Assembly: GCF_009363055.1 (NCBI RefSeq)
Contig: NZ_CP045292.1
Span: forward strand, 2,604,001 to 2,668,000
DNA: 64,000 nt
Source of the DNA: Flavobacterium haoranii
GTDB lineage: Bacteria; Bacteroidota; Bacteroidia; Flavobacteriales; Flavobacteriaceae
Direction of reading: 5' to 3'
Positions 1 to 8,291 of the stretch are shown piece by piece; positions within the stretch are counted from its first letter, which is position 1, and each line of letters starts with the position of its first letter. The notes beneath the pieces were generated by a model. It ran no database searches. It was not told where the DNA came from and worked only from the letters and a program-made list of their open reading frames with translations. The translations under genes and the position numbers were made by a program.

Positions 1-1
1 T

Positions 2-289
2 GAAAAGTTAGAATTACAAATATATACACAATATAGTGCGAAGAAAGATTATGAAGATTTACCAGAAGAAGAAAGAGGAAAGCCAGAAATTTATGCCATT
101 GATGGTAATGGAAATCCTTATTCTCCGGGTTGGTACACCTTAAATCTAAAAACTGATTATAAGTTTAATAAAACGTTTAATGTAACAGCTGGTTTAGAAA
201 ATATTACCGATCAACGTTATCGACCTTATAGTTCTGGATTAGTAGCACCAGGAAGAAATTTTATTGTTGGTGTTAGAGCAAAATTTTAA
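2..289 (+). CDS. TonB-dependent receptor, C-terminal fragment (5' end outside window)
   Basis: This is an open frame from the window edge to a TAA at 287-289, covering the last 95 residues of a large outer-membrane receptor. The segment YTLNLKTDYKFNKTFNVTAGLENITDQRYRPYSSGL is the usual last strands of a TonB-dependent receptor barrel: the 'GLENITDQRYRPYSS' stretch (N-[IL]-[TF]-D-x-x-Y-R) is the family signature near the C-terminus, and the chain ends in an aromatic residue (AKF-stop), as expected for recognition by the BAM complex. Substrate cannot be inferred from this part. It is followed directly by a bidirectional terminator shared with the convergent accD. The family call is secure; the specific receptor type is unknown. 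Confidence 0.85.
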   Translation, partial: EKLELQIYTQYSAKKDYEDLPEEERGKPEIYAIDGNGNPYSPGWYTLNLKTDYKFNKTFNVTAGLENITDQRYRPYSSGLVAPGRNFIVGVRAKF

Positions 290-298
290 AAAAAGAAA

Positions 299-322
299 AT
301 CCCGCTTTTGCGGGATTTTTTT
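299..322. terminator. Bidirectional intrinsic terminator between TonB receptor and accD
   Basis: A perfect 7-bp stem ATCCCGC / GCGGGAT (299-305 with 310-316) around a TTTT loop, with an A-rich run before it and a T-run after it. It can end transcripts from both the + strand receptor and the - strand accD, whose stop codon lies inside its T-run. Confidence 0.85.
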
Positions 323-1178
323 ATGATCTAATTTCGTTGTTTTCGATTAAGTCAATATACAAGTTAATTCTATCTTTTAATTCTTTTCTATGCACAATAA
401 AGTCTAAGAAACCGTGCTCTAATAAGAATTCTGAAGTTTGGAAACCATCAGGTAAATCTTTTCCAGTTGTGTCTTTTACAACACGCGGGCCAGCAAAACC
501 AATTAAAGCTCCAGGTTCTCCAATATTAATATCTCCTAACATGGCATAAGATGCAGTAGTTCCTCCAGTTGTAGGATCAGTACATAAAGAGATGTAAGGA
601 ATTTTAGCTTCAGCTAATTGCGCTAATTTTGCAGAAGTTTTAGCTAACTGCATTAACGAATAAGCTGCTTCCATCATACGAGCTCCACCAGATTTAGAAA
701 TCATTACAAAAGGAACTTTATTTTCAATAGCATAATCAATAGCTCTTGCGATTTTTTCACCTACAACAGCACCCATTGAACCACCAATAAAAGCAAAATC
801 CATACAAGCAACAACTAAATCTTTTCCTTTAGATTTTCCAACTCCCGTTCTAACGGCATCTTTCAAATTAGTTTTTGCCATTACATCTTTTAAACGCTCG
901 TTGTATTTTTTTGTATCCTCAAACTTTAAAGGATCTTTAGATGTCATTTTTGCATCTAATTCTTTGAACTTATTGTCGTCAAATAAAATTTGAAAATATT
1001 CAGCACTACCAATTCTTACATGAAAATCATCTTCTGGACTAACCCAAAGGTTTTTCGCTAATTCTTCAGTATCAATAATTTTTCCTGTAGGCGATTTGTA
1101 CCAAAGACCTTTAGGAACGTCTTTTTTCTCTTCAGTTGGTGTTTGAATCCCTTTTTCTTTTCTTTTAAACCAAGCCAT
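321..1178 (-). CDS. accD: Acetyl-CoA carboxylase carboxyltransferase subunit beta, zinc-ribbon cysteines lost
   Basis: AccD pairs with AccA to transfer the carboxyl group from carboxybiotin to acetyl-CoA, giving malonyl-CoA for fatty acid synthesis in the cytoplasm. The 285-residue length is normal. The crotonase-like core is clear: a [14 protein letters not shown] motif near residue 134, SGGARMMEA near 164, and [16 protein letters not shown] near 202, followed by an [15 protein letters not shown] stretch. The N-terminal domain that normally carries a CxxC...CxxC zinc ribbon keeps its shape ([13 protein letters not shown]...[14 protein letters not shown]), but the four cysteine positions read S29, G32, S47 and D50. 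From memory, other flavobacterial AccD proteins share this change, so it is probably a lineage trait and not damage. Transcribed after fbaA on the same strand with a 70-bp gap. Confidence 0.95.
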   Translation of the reverse strand: MAWFKRKEKGIQTPTEEKKDVPKGLWYKSPTGKIIDTEELAKNLWVSPEDDFHVRIGSAEYFQILFDDNKFKELDAKMTSKDPLKFEDTKKYNERLKDVMAKTNLKDAVRTGVGKSKGKDLVVACMDFAFIGGSMGAVVGEKIARAIDYAIENKVPFVMISKSGGARMMEAAYSLMQLAKTSAKLAQLAEAKIPYISLCTDPTTGGTTASYAMLGDINIGEPGALIGFAGPRVVKDTTGKDLPDGFQTSEFLLEHGFLDFIVHRKELKDRINLYIDLIENNEIRS

Positions 1179-1205
1179 AATTTGTTTCTTGTTTTATTGT
1201 TAATG

Positions 1206-1241
1206 GTTTATAGTTTTTGGTTTTAATGATGAACTATAAAC
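1206..1241. repeat. AT-rich inverted repeat between fbaA and accD
   Basis: GTTTATAGTT (1206-1215) is the exact inverse complement of AACTATAAAC (1232-1241), separated by 16 bases. There is no G+C core or clean T-run, so it is unlikely to be a strong terminator. It resembles the low-complexity 'actataaac' words seen ahead of several start codons in this window. Confidence 0.55.
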
Positions 1242-1248
1242 AATAAAC

Positions 1249-2316
1249 TTATAAAGTATTAACGTTGTTTAAATCGGCAAAAGCTTGTTCTAATCTTTGA
1301 TTAAAAGTAACTTCCCCTTTTCTTACCCAAGCTCTTGGGTCATAGAATTTTTTATTTGGACTCTCTGGACCTTCGGGGTTACCAATTTGTGTTCTTAAAT
1401 AATCGATTTTTTCGTTCATGTAATCACGAATACCTTCTGTAAATGCAAATTGTAAGTCAGTATCAATGTTCATTTTGATTACACCATAAGAAATTGCCTC
1501 TCTAATTTCTTCTAAAGTAGAACCAGAACCACCGTGGAAAACAAAATCAACTGGATTTGCACCTGTGTTGTATTTGTTTTGAACGTATTCTTGAGAATTT
1601 CTTAAAATTTTTGGAGTTAATTTTACGTTTCCTGGTTTATAAACACCGTGAACGTTTCCGAAAGCTGCAGCAATAGTAAATTTAGGACTTACTTTCATTA
1701 ATTCTTCATAAGCAAAAGCAACTTCTTCTGGTTGTGTATATAGTTTTGAGCTGTCAACATCAGAGTTGTCAACACCATCTTCTTCACCACCTGTAATTCC
1801 TAATTCAATTTCTAGAGTCATCCCTATTTTGCTCATTCTTTCTAAATATTTTTTAGAAATTTCAATATTTTCAGCTAAAGGTTCTTCAGATAAATCAATC
1901 ATGTGTGAACTGAATAGTGATTTTCCTGTTTCAGCAAAGTGTTTTTCTGAAGCATCTAATAAACCATCAATCCATGGTAATAAATTTTTTGCACAGTGGT
2001 CAGTATGTAAAATTACTGTTGCGCCATACGCTTCTGCAAGAGTATGAATATGTTTTGCGCCTGCAACAGCACCTAAGATTGCAGCTCTTTGATTTTCATT
2101 ACTTAATCCTTTTCCCGCATTAAATTGTGCTCCACCATTTGAAAACTGAATAATAACTGGAGCATTAAGTTTTGCAGCAGTTTCAAGAACACCGTTAATT
2201 GTACTCGATCCAACAACATTTACAGCAGGTAAGGCAAAACCTTTTGCCTTTGCATAATTAAATATTTCTTGAACTTGATCTCCAGTAGCAACGCCCGGTT
2301 TAATATTGTGACTCAT
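1249..2316 (-). CDS. fbaA: Class II fructose-bisphosphate aldolase
   Basis: Zinc-dependent aldolase of glycolysis and gluconeogenesis, interconverting fructose 1,6-bisphosphate with dihydroxyacetone phosphate and glyceraldehyde 3-phosphate. The length (355 residues from the chosen start) matches the class IIA (E. coli FbaA-like) enzymes. Metal and catalytic motifs are visible: HTDHCAK near residue 104, EIELGITGGEEDG near 174, GNVHGVYKPG near 230 and FHGGSGS near 270, followed by KMNIDTD. The frame is open further upstream to 2385, but MSHNIKPGV at 2316 is the family start, and the longer version would run into the upstream barrel gene. Confidence in function is high. Confidence 0.95.
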   Translation of the reverse strand: MSHNIKPGVATGDQVQEIFNYAKAKGFALPAVNVVGSSTINGVLETAAKLNAPVIIQFSNGGAQFNAGKGLSNENQRAAILGAVAGAKHIHTLAEAYGATVILHTDHCAKNLLPWIDGLLDASEKHFAETGKSLFSSHMIDLSEEPLAENIEISKKYLERMSKIGMTLEIELGITGGEEDGVDNSDVDSSKLYTQPEEVAFAYEELMKVSPKFTIAAAFGNVHGVYKPGNVKLTPKILRNSQEYVQNKYNTGANPVDFVFHGGSGSTLEEIREAISYGVIKMNIDTDLQFAFTEGIRDYMNEKIDYLRTQIGNPEGPESPNKKFYDPRAWVRKGEVTFNQRLEQAFADLNNVNTL

Positions 2317-2362
2317 AGTAAATTGTTTTTGGTTTAGTCTGCAAAAATAAGAATTAAAAAAA

Positions 2363-4939
2363 TTAGAAAGGATAATTAATACCAAAATTTAAAACTGTTT
2401 TTGCTAAACTTACATCTTTGAACCATCTTTCTCCTTCAATCTTAGCAGGATTGTACATTTTGTAACCAAAATCTAGTCGGAAAATGAAATAATTAAAGTC
2501 ATATCGGAATCCTATACCCGAACCAACAGCTAAATCTTTAAAGGATTCTAATCCGTTGAAAGTGTAATTAGTATCTTTAACATTGTCGAAAATGTTCCAA
2601 ATGTTTCCAATATCGGTGAAAAGTGCACCATTTAATTGACCTAGGATATTATATCTAAATTCGGTGCTTAAACCTAATTTCATGTTGGCTTCATTAAAAT
2701 CGAATAAACTGCCGCTTTTTCCAGGGCCTAAACTGTAGGCTTGCCAACCACGATTATCGTTAGAGCCACCTGCAAAATAACTTCGCGAAAAAGGAATTGA
2801 TGAACCGTTTCCGTAAGGAATTGCAATACCACCAAAAGTTCTCATGGCAAAACTATTTTTCTTTCCTAAATTCCAATGTTTTACATACTCAACTTCTCCT
2901 TTGATGTATTGAGCATATTCAATACCAAATAATGTTTTATTACCTGAAGCACTTGTTCCATCTTCTTTTTTAACGGTTCCACCAATTAATGATAACAAAT
3001 TACCAGCTGATTCAAGTTTCGCTCTAAAGTTGTAATAGTTTCTGTCGGTTAGCCCAAATTTTGTTGATCTATTGAATGTAAAACTTGATGAAACAATAAG
3101 GTTGTCTTCAATTAGCCTTAAATATCTTTCATAAATACTTGAAACCGATTTATATTCTTCGTTGTTTGGATTTAAAGAAGTTTGGTTGTTTAAAACTTCC
3201 TCCATAAAACTAATAGCTCCTGTTTGTGTTAAATCGCCATTTGCGTTAACATTATCAGGATTTGTATTGTAAGTGTCTGCAATAAAATTTAGTCTACTGT
3301 AAGAATTTTGATAAACATTGAAATAATTGGCTACATTCAAATTTCGGACATAATTTATGCCAATAAGTTCAAATTTGTAATGATTTCGATTGTTTGTAGT
3401 AGACCAATTATAATTAATTCCTCCAGATAAACTTTGTTTGTCTAGACCAATGTTGTTTTGAATGGCAAAACCAACATTGATTTGAGTTGAAGGAAACATT
3501 TCCTTTTTAATTATTGAGGTTGTTTTTAATGGGAAAAATATTCTTGGAAAACTTAATTTTACTGTTCCACCATATTCTGAAATATTGAAGAAAGTATTGT
3601 TTGGATTCGCTAAATCTTGAGAAGAACCAATATTACCTTTACCTGAAATTTCTAAAATTTCGGCTCCTCTAAATAAATTTCTAAAAGTGAATCCCATACC
3701 GCCAGTTATACCAAAATCTTGTATGTTAGAATGGGTAAAATCTATGTAAGGCGACCAACTGTATTTTTTTCTTGGAACCAAATAAACATTGGCAATTAAA
3801 TTTTCTTTTCCATTAATAGTGTCTTCTACATATTCAATAGTTGGAAAGTTGAAAACTTTTAAATTATTGATTGCGGTTGAGGTTAGTTTTCGTTTATCGT
3901 CGCTAAATAAATCACCTTTGTTTATAAAAACCGCATCTGTTAATGCTTTCGGTTTATAATTTAATTTTCCGTTACTATAAATGGTGTAATCTCTAAAGTT
4001 GACACTATCATTAACAGTTATATTGTTTCTTTTTGAACCATTTGTAAAAATATTAACTTGACTAATTTTGAAAATTTTAAATGGCTCTTTTACAATAGTG
4101 TCTCCTTTTTTAACACTTCTGTTTTCTATTCGCGTAATCGCATTTAATTTATAAGTTTTATGCGGATTTAAAGTGTCGTAAATGTCATAACCAACATTGT
4201 TAACTTGAAAATGATAAACCCCATTATTTCTGAAATAATTAGTAATGCGAGCTCTTTCATTATCAAAATTTTCGAGGTTAAAAACATCGCCTTTTTTCAG
4301 TAAAGATCTCTTTTCAATTGTCGTATATAAACTATCTAGTTTAGGTGTTTCAATTTCTCTAGAAAGTGTATCTAAAGTATAAGCTCTTCCTGTGTTTATG
4401 GTGTAAGTTACTTTTCCTTTTTTATGTCCAGTAGAATCTATTTTGTTTTTTACTTCAACATCAAAAAAACCTTTGTAATAAGTATAATAACTTTTTAATT
4501 TACTAGTAGATTTGTCTGCTTTTTTAGCGTCAATAATTACAGGTGGTTCTCCTGTTCTTTTTAAGAAACTACTTAAACCGGAAACAAAGAATGATTGACT
4601 TAATCGATCCACCTGTTTTTCAGATAATAGCTTTGCTAAGTTTTTTCTTCTATTTGGTTTGCGATTTAACCAAGCATAATATGAGCTATCGGCATTTTCT
4701 TTTGCTAAATTGTAAAGATTTAATCGTAATGGAAAACCAAGAATTGAACTATTCTTCTTTTGATAAAGTAAACTCTCAATTTTTTCATTTTTTATAATGG
4801 TATCGTTTACAGAAATTATATTTTTGGTAAGTAGTTGTTTGTCTTCTGGAACTTTCTTTGTAGAAGTACAAGAAGAATAAAGTGCTACAAATAGAAATAG
4901 TATTGCTATTTTTGGTAAAAAATTTCTCAAGATAATCAT
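2363..4939 (-). CDS. BamA/TamA-family outer-membrane barrel with lipoprotein signal (TamL-like)
   Basis: This is an 858-residue Omp85-superfamily protein. The N-terminus is a lipoprotein signal peptide with the lipobox LYSSC (predicted lipidated C24), then 'TSTKKVPEDKQLLTKN', a conserved start in Bacteroidota members. A periplasmic region of POTRA-like segments follows (for example VNNVGYDIYDTLNPHKTYKLNAITRIENRS). The C-terminal half is a barrel with the Omp85 motif SRSYFAGGSNDNRGWQAYSLGPG near residue 720 and a terminal FGINYPF. In Bacteroidota, lipid-anchored TamA homologues are called TamL and work with TamB in envelope biogenesis. No tamB is adjacent here, so assignment to TamL rather than another Omp85 paralogue is an inference. 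Convergent or divergent neighbours: fbaA downstream, trmH upstream on the other strand. Confidence 0.85.
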   Translation of the reverse strand: MIILRNFLPKIAILFLFVALYSSCTSTKKVPEDKQLLTKNIISVNDTIIKNEKIESLLYQKKNSSILGFPLRLNLYNLAKENADSSYYAWLNRKPNRRKNLAKLLSEKQVDRLSQSFFVSGLSSFLKRTGEPPVIIDAKKADKSTSKLKSYYTYYKGFFDVEVKNKIDSTGHKKGKVTYTINTGRAYTLDTLSREIETPKLDSLYTTIEKRSLLKKGDVFNLENFDNERARITNYFRNNGVYHFQVNNVGYDIYDTLNPHKTYKLNAITRIENRSVKKGDTIVKEPFKIFKISQVNIFTNGSKRNNITVNDSVNFRDYTIYSNGKLNYKPKALTDAVFINKGDLFSDDKRKLTSTAINNLKVFNFPTIEYVEDTINGKENLIANVYLVPRKKYSWSPYIDFTHSNIQDFGITGGMGFTFRNLFRGAEILEISGKGNIGSSQDLANPNNTFFNISEYGGTVKLSFPRIFFPLKTTSIIKKEMFPSTQINVGFAIQNNIGLDKQSLSGGINYNWSTTNNRNHYKFELIGINYVRNLNVANYFNVYQNSYSRLNFIADTYNTNPDNVNANGDLTQTGAISFMEEVLNNQTSLNPNNEEYKSVSSIYERYLRLIEDNLIVSSSFTFNRSTKFGLTDRNYYNFRAKLESAGNLLSLIGGTVKKEDGTSASGNKTLFGIEYAQYIKGEVEYVKHWNLGKKNSFAMRTFGGIAIPYGNGSSIPFSRSYFAGGSNDNRGWQAYSLGPGKSGSLFDFNEANMKLGLSTEFRYNILGQLNGALFTDIGNIWNIFDNVKDTNYTFNGLESFKDLAVGSGIGFRYDFNYFIFRLDFGYKMYNPAKIEGERWFKDVSLAKTVLNFGINYPF

Positions 4940-4965
4940 TATAGTTAGTCAAAAATACAACTTTT

Positions 4966-5693
4966 ATGCTAAGTAAAAATCAAATTAAAATAATAACGAG
5001 TTTATCTCAAAAAAATATAGAAAACAGCATCAATTATTTATTGCTGAAGGTAAAAAAGTTATTGAAGAATTATTGCCAAATTTTGATTTAGAATGGTTGT
5101 TTTGCGTTGGAGATTTAAATTTTAAAAATGTAGATAAAAATAAAGTTTATCAAGTAACCGATACTGAAATTAAGAAAATTAGTGTTTTAACTACCGCGAC
5201 TAATTGTTTGGCAGTTTTTAGAATTCCTGAAGAAAGAGAAAATAAAGAATTAAAAGGCTTAATTGTAGCTTTAGATGATATTCGCGATCCAGGGAATTTA
5301 GGAACAATTATTCGTTTATGCGATTGGTTTGGAATAGAAACACTTTTATGCTCTGAAGAAACTGTTGATGTTTATAATCCAAAAGTAGTGCAGGCAACTA
5401 TGGGTTCAATTTCTAGAGTAAATGTTGTTTATGGAAATATTGTAGAAATTTTAAAAACTACTTCGTTACCAGTTTTTGGGACTTTTATGGATGGAGAGAA
5501 TATTTATAAAAAAGAGCTACCTAAAGAAGGTATAATAGTAATGGGAAATGAAGCTAATGGCATCTCAGTTGAAATTGAAAAAATTGCAAAAAATAAAATA
5601 TCAATTCCTAGGTTTGGAAAACTTCAAGCTACAGAAAGTCTGAATGTTGCTACAGCTACAGCAATTATTCTAAGTGAATTTAGACGGAATTAA
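4966..5693 (+). CDS. TrmH/SpoU-family RNA 2'-O-methyltransferase, frameshifted near N-terminus
   Basis: SPOUT methyltransferase acting on RNA ribose using SAM. The trefoil-knot motifs are intact: VALDDIRDPGNLGTIIRLCDWFG (motif 1), VVMGNEANGIS-like 'IIVMGNEANGIS' (motif 2) and IPRFGKLQATESLNVATATAIILSEF (motif 3). The natural start is the ATG at 4966 (MLSKNQIKIITSLSQK...), but the frame breaks after codon 16. The run of A at 5009-5015 has 7 bases where 8 would restore '...SQKKYRKQHQLFIAEGKKVIEELLPN' into the long downstream frame. As read, only a TTG-initiated frame from 5073 is open. One missing base in a homopolymer points to a sequencing error, though slippage or real loss is possible. It ends convergently with porT, sharing TTAA. 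Confidence 0.85.
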
Positions 5694-6382
5694 TGAAATG
5701 CAAAATTGATAAAAAAGCCTCTAGTTTGCATACTACCTACGTTTCCTGTCCATGGACTGTTTGGATCATTGTCGCGAATTAATTCATCTTTTGTACTAAA
5801 TACACCTCTAATAGATGGAGAAAATTTGAAATATTCAAAATAAATATCAACGCCAACACCAATTTCGTAAAAAGAAGACCATTTTGTCATTCTAAATCTT
5901 TGACTGTAATTATCGTCTTTCGCTTCCGAATTACTTCCCATATTTAATGCAGTTGATAATCCACCAATTAAATAAGGTTTTATATTTCCAGTTCTTTTTG
6001 CAGAAAATTTTAATAACGCTGGAAAAAATATATAAGTAGATTTTACTTCTCTTAACGCATCTCTTTCTTCGGTGAAATTAGGAAAAGTAAGATTTCGTTG
6101 TGTAATGTAAAGTCCAGGTTCAAAACGAAAATCTAAGTGATTTGTTAAACGTAAATTACCTATTAATCCTACGTTGAAACCAATTTGAGATTGTACTTCA
6201 ACATCTTTGGTAACCGACAAATAATCGAATTTGAAATCTAAATTATTAAATCCAAGATAATATCCCCAATGTACACGTTGCTTATCAAAGTTTTCTTTGT
6301 TAATAAGCGGATCTTTGCCAAATAAACCAAATTGAGCAAATGCAGATGATGATAGTAATAATAGGAATAAAATCTTCTTCAT
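5690..6382 (-). CDS. porT: PorT/SprT-like outer-membrane protein of the type IX secretion system
   Basis: A 230-residue protein with a signal peptide (MKKILFLLLLSSSAFAQ) and an 8-stranded-type beta-barrel pattern: HWGYYLGFNNLDF, FRFEPGLYITQRNLTF, YIFFPALLKFSAKR and a terminal GFFINFAFH. The PorT family is required for T9SS secretion and gliding in F. johnsoniae and P. gingivalis, and in flavobacteria it sits directly after the menaquinone methyltransferase gene, as here (1-bp gap). The frame is open upstream to 6421 inside menG, but the signal peptide sets the start at 6382. The barrel call is firm; the PorT identity rests on length, motif pattern and the menG linkage. Confidence 0.8.
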   Translation of the reverse strand: MKKILFLLLLSSSAFAQFGLFGKDPLINKENFDKQRVHWGYYLGFNNLDFKFDYLSVTKDVEVQSQIGFNVGLIGNLRLTNHLDFRFEPGLYITQRNLTFPNFTEERDALREVKSTYIFFPALLKFSAKRTGNIKPYLIGGLSTALNMGSNSEAKDDNYSQRFRMTKWSSFYEIGVGVDIYFEYFKFSPSIRGVFSTKDELIRDNDPNSPWTGNVGSMQTRGFFINFAFH

Positions 6383-6383
6383 G

Positions 6384-7115
6384 TTATTTTTTTGAAGCAT
6401 GATAAATAGTTGCCACGCCAAAAGTTTGTGGTAAATGCTTTACTTCTATAAACCCAACTTTTCTCAAAATATTGTTTAAGGCTTCACCAAAAGGAAATTC
6501 ATTTGCTGAATCTGATAAATATTTATAAGCAACTTTGTCTTTAGAAAATAATTTTCCAATAGCTGGTAAAATGTAGCTCGTATAAAAAGCATAACCTTGT
6601 TTGTAAGGAAACTTTGTAGGAACTGAAGTTTCTAAGATTACAAAAATTCCGTTAGGTTTTAAAACTCTTAAAATTTCGGCTAACCCTTTTTCTAAAGTTT
6701 CAAAATTTCTAACGCCAAAAGCTACTGTAATGGCATCAAAATGATTGTCAGGAAACGGAATATTTTCGCTGTCGCCTAAAACCATTTCTATTTTAGAATC
6801 TAATTCTTTTTCTTTGATTTTTTTTTCCCCAACTTCTAGCATTCCAGCAGAAATATCTAATCCTACTATTTTCTCAGCAGAAGTATTGGTCATTAAAATG
6901 GCTAAATCTCCAGTTCCAGTTGCGATATCAAGAACTGTTTTTGGGTTTTTAGCTGCAACTAATTTCAAAACTTTTTTGCGCCACTTTACATCAATTCCAA
7001 ATGAAATTACGCGGTTTAAGCCGTCGTAGTTTCCCGAAATAGTATCAAACATTTGAGCTACTTGTTCTTTTTTACCAAGTGATGAGTCTTTATATGGCGT
7101 AATATTTTTTGACAT
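6384..7115 (-). CDS. menG: Demethylmenaquinone methyltransferase (UbiE/MenG)
   Basis: SAM-dependent C-methyltransferase performing the last step of menaquinone synthesis, the quinone used by Bacteroidota. Class I methyltransferase motifs are clear: TVLDIATGTGDLAI near residue 57 (motif I), IVGLDISAGMLEVG near 83, and FDAITVAFGVRNFETLEKGLAEILRVLKPNG, the UbiE signature block. The N-terminus KKEQVAQMFDTISGNYDGLNRVISFGIDVKWRKK is typical. MSKNITPYKDS at 7115 is preferred to the in-frame ATG at 7136, since homologues begin there. About 243 residues, normal length. Directly followed by porT. UbiE-type ubiquinone synthesis is not expected in this lineage. Confidence 0.95.
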   Translation of the reverse strand: MSKNITPYKDSSLGKKEQVAQMFDTISGNYDGLNRVISFGIDVKWRKKVLKLVAAKNPKTVLDIATGTGDLAILMTNTSAEKIVGLDISAGMLEVGEKKIKEKELDSKIEMVLGDSENIPFPDNHFDAITVAFGVRNFETLEKGLAEILRVLKPNGIFVILETSVPTKFPYKQGYAFYTSYILPAIGKLFSKDKVAYKYLSDSANEFPFGEALNNILRKVGFIEVKHLPQTFGVATIYHASKK

Positions 7116-7165
7116 TTTATTTTTTTTGATAGGCAAAAATACAACTATTTAAGTTATACTTAAAA

Positions 7166-7677
7166 TTACTTTCTTATGTAAGTTAGGTATGTAAAGTTAA
7201 ATTGATGTTTTTCGTCTTTAGGGTGATATTCTTCTTCAATTAATTTCCAGTCATTTCCATCTATTTCAGGAAAAAAGTATCAGCTTCAACTTCAGTATGA
7301 ACTCGAGTTAATTCAATTTTATTGGCAATATTTATCGATTGTTTATAGATTTCGCCACCACCAATAATAAAAACTTCCTCATTTTCGGGCTTCTCGACTC
7401 CGCTCGAAGTGACGGCGATTTTAATTGCATCTTCAATACTTTCTACAACAATGCAACCTTCGGGAACCGGATAGTCTTTTTGACGTGTAATAATTACATG
7501 TGTTCTATTTGGTAATGGTTTTGGAAAACTTTCAAAAGTTTTGCGCCCCATAATTATAAAGTGGCCAGAAGTTAAAGTTTTAAAGCGCTTAAAATCATCG
7601 GGTAAATGCCAAACTAAATCATTGTCTTTGCCTAAAGCATTATTTTCTGCCGCTGCGGCTATAATGGTTAAAATCAT
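7166..7677 (-). CDS. folA: Dihydrofolate reductase, frameshifted near C-terminus and with a repeat-derived insertion
   Basis: NADPH-dependent reduction of dihydrofolate to tetrahydrofolate. Motifs are plain: IIAAAAENNALGKDNDLVWHLPDDFKRFK at the N-terminus (the catalytic acid D27 and the WHLP loop), IIMGRKTFESFPKPLPNRTHVIITR, and EEVFIIGGGEIYKQS. As read, the frame stops early at 7261. The A-run at 7271-7276 has 6 bases where 7 would continue ADTFFPEIDGNDWKLIEEE to ...FTYLTYIRK and a stop at 7166, a normal ~170-residue DHFR. A missing homopolymer base is therefore likely. Between residues ~83 and 98, 'AVTSSGVEKPEN' is encoded by a dispersed palindromic repeat (7390-7413). The start overlaps the kinase stop as TAATG, implying translational coupling. 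Confidence 0.92.
7390..7413. repeat. GTCA-headed imperfect palindromic repeat inside folA
   Basis: On the - strand the element starts GTCACTTCGAGCGGAGTC and ends GAGAAG; CTTCGA and TCGAGAAG form an imperfect palindrome. It is related in design to the elements at 26072, 43111 and 50136, which also begin GTCA and contain a near-palindromic CTGA/TCAG or TCGA core. Its G+C content is higher than the surroundings. It adds residues to a surface position of DHFR. Confidence 0.6.
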
Positions 7678-8291
7678 TAGAATAAACCGTTTATTTCAGC
7701 ATCAATTCTATTGATAATATTTCCCAAATCTTCAGGATTATCAACAAAATTAATGTTGTCTACATCTATAATTAATAATTTCCCTTTATCGTAAGTTTGA
7801 ACCCAGGCTTCATAACGCTCATTTAAACGACTTAAATAATCGATAGAAATGCTGTTTTCATAATCGCGACCTCTTTTGTGAATTTGGCTTACTAAATTAG
7901 GTATCGAACTTCTTAAGTAAATTAACAAATCAGGAGCACCAACTAAATCTTCCATTAGCTCAAATAATGAAATGTAATTATTGAAATCTCTGTTCGTCAT
8001 TAATCCCATTGTATGCAAGTTGGGCGCAAAAATATGCGCATCTTCGTATATGGTTCTGTCTTGAATAGTTGTTTTTCCCGTTTCTCTAATTTGAAGAACT
8101 TGTCTAAAACGACTATTCAAGAAGTAAATTTGAAGATTAAAACTCCAACGCTCCATTTGATTGTAAAAGTCATCTAAATAAGGGTTGTCTACAACGTCTT
8201 CAAAATGTGCTTCCCACTTAAAATGTTTGGCTAAAAGCCTAGTAAGGGTTGTTTTTCCAGCACCAATATTTCCAGCAACAGCAATATGCAT
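7677..8291 (-). CDS. Deoxynucleoside kinase (deoxyadenosine/deoxyguanosine kinase family)
   Basis: Phosphorylates deoxynucleosides in nucleotide salvage. The P-loop is IAVAGNIGAGKTTLTRLLAKHF at residues 3-24. Further family motifs are the substrate-binding FEDVVDNPYLDDFYNQMERWSFNLQIYFLNSRF, the QDRTIYEDAHIFA motif (ERS/DRT catalytic region) near residue 78, and the lid IHKRGRDYENSI near residue 137. 204 residues is typical. Coupled by TAATG junctions on both sides: it follows the unknown secreted protein and precedes folA, a common flavobacterial order that links DNA precursor supply with folate reduction. Base specificity cannot be fixed from the sequence. Confidence 0.9.
   Translation of the reverse strand: MHIAVAGNIGAGKTTLTRLLAKHFKWEAHFEDVVDNPYLDDFYNQMERWSFNLQIYFLNSRFRQVLQIRETGKTTIQDRTIYEDAHIFAPNLHTMGLMTNRDFNNYISLFELMEDLVGAPDLLIYLRSSIPNLVSQIHKRGRDYENSISIDYLSRLNERYEAWVQTYDKGKLLIIDVDNINFVDNPEDLGNIINRIDAEINGLF

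Noticed and set aside
2317-2385. Extended N-terminus of fbaA to 2385
   Set aside because: The extra residues (MVLIILSNFF...) are not family-like and would overlap the upstream barrel gene; MSHNIKPGV at 2316 is the family start.
4966-5072. Real pseudogenisation of trmH
   Set aside because: The same one-base homopolymer deficit occurs in seven other genes of the window, including essential ones, so a sequencing cause is preferred.
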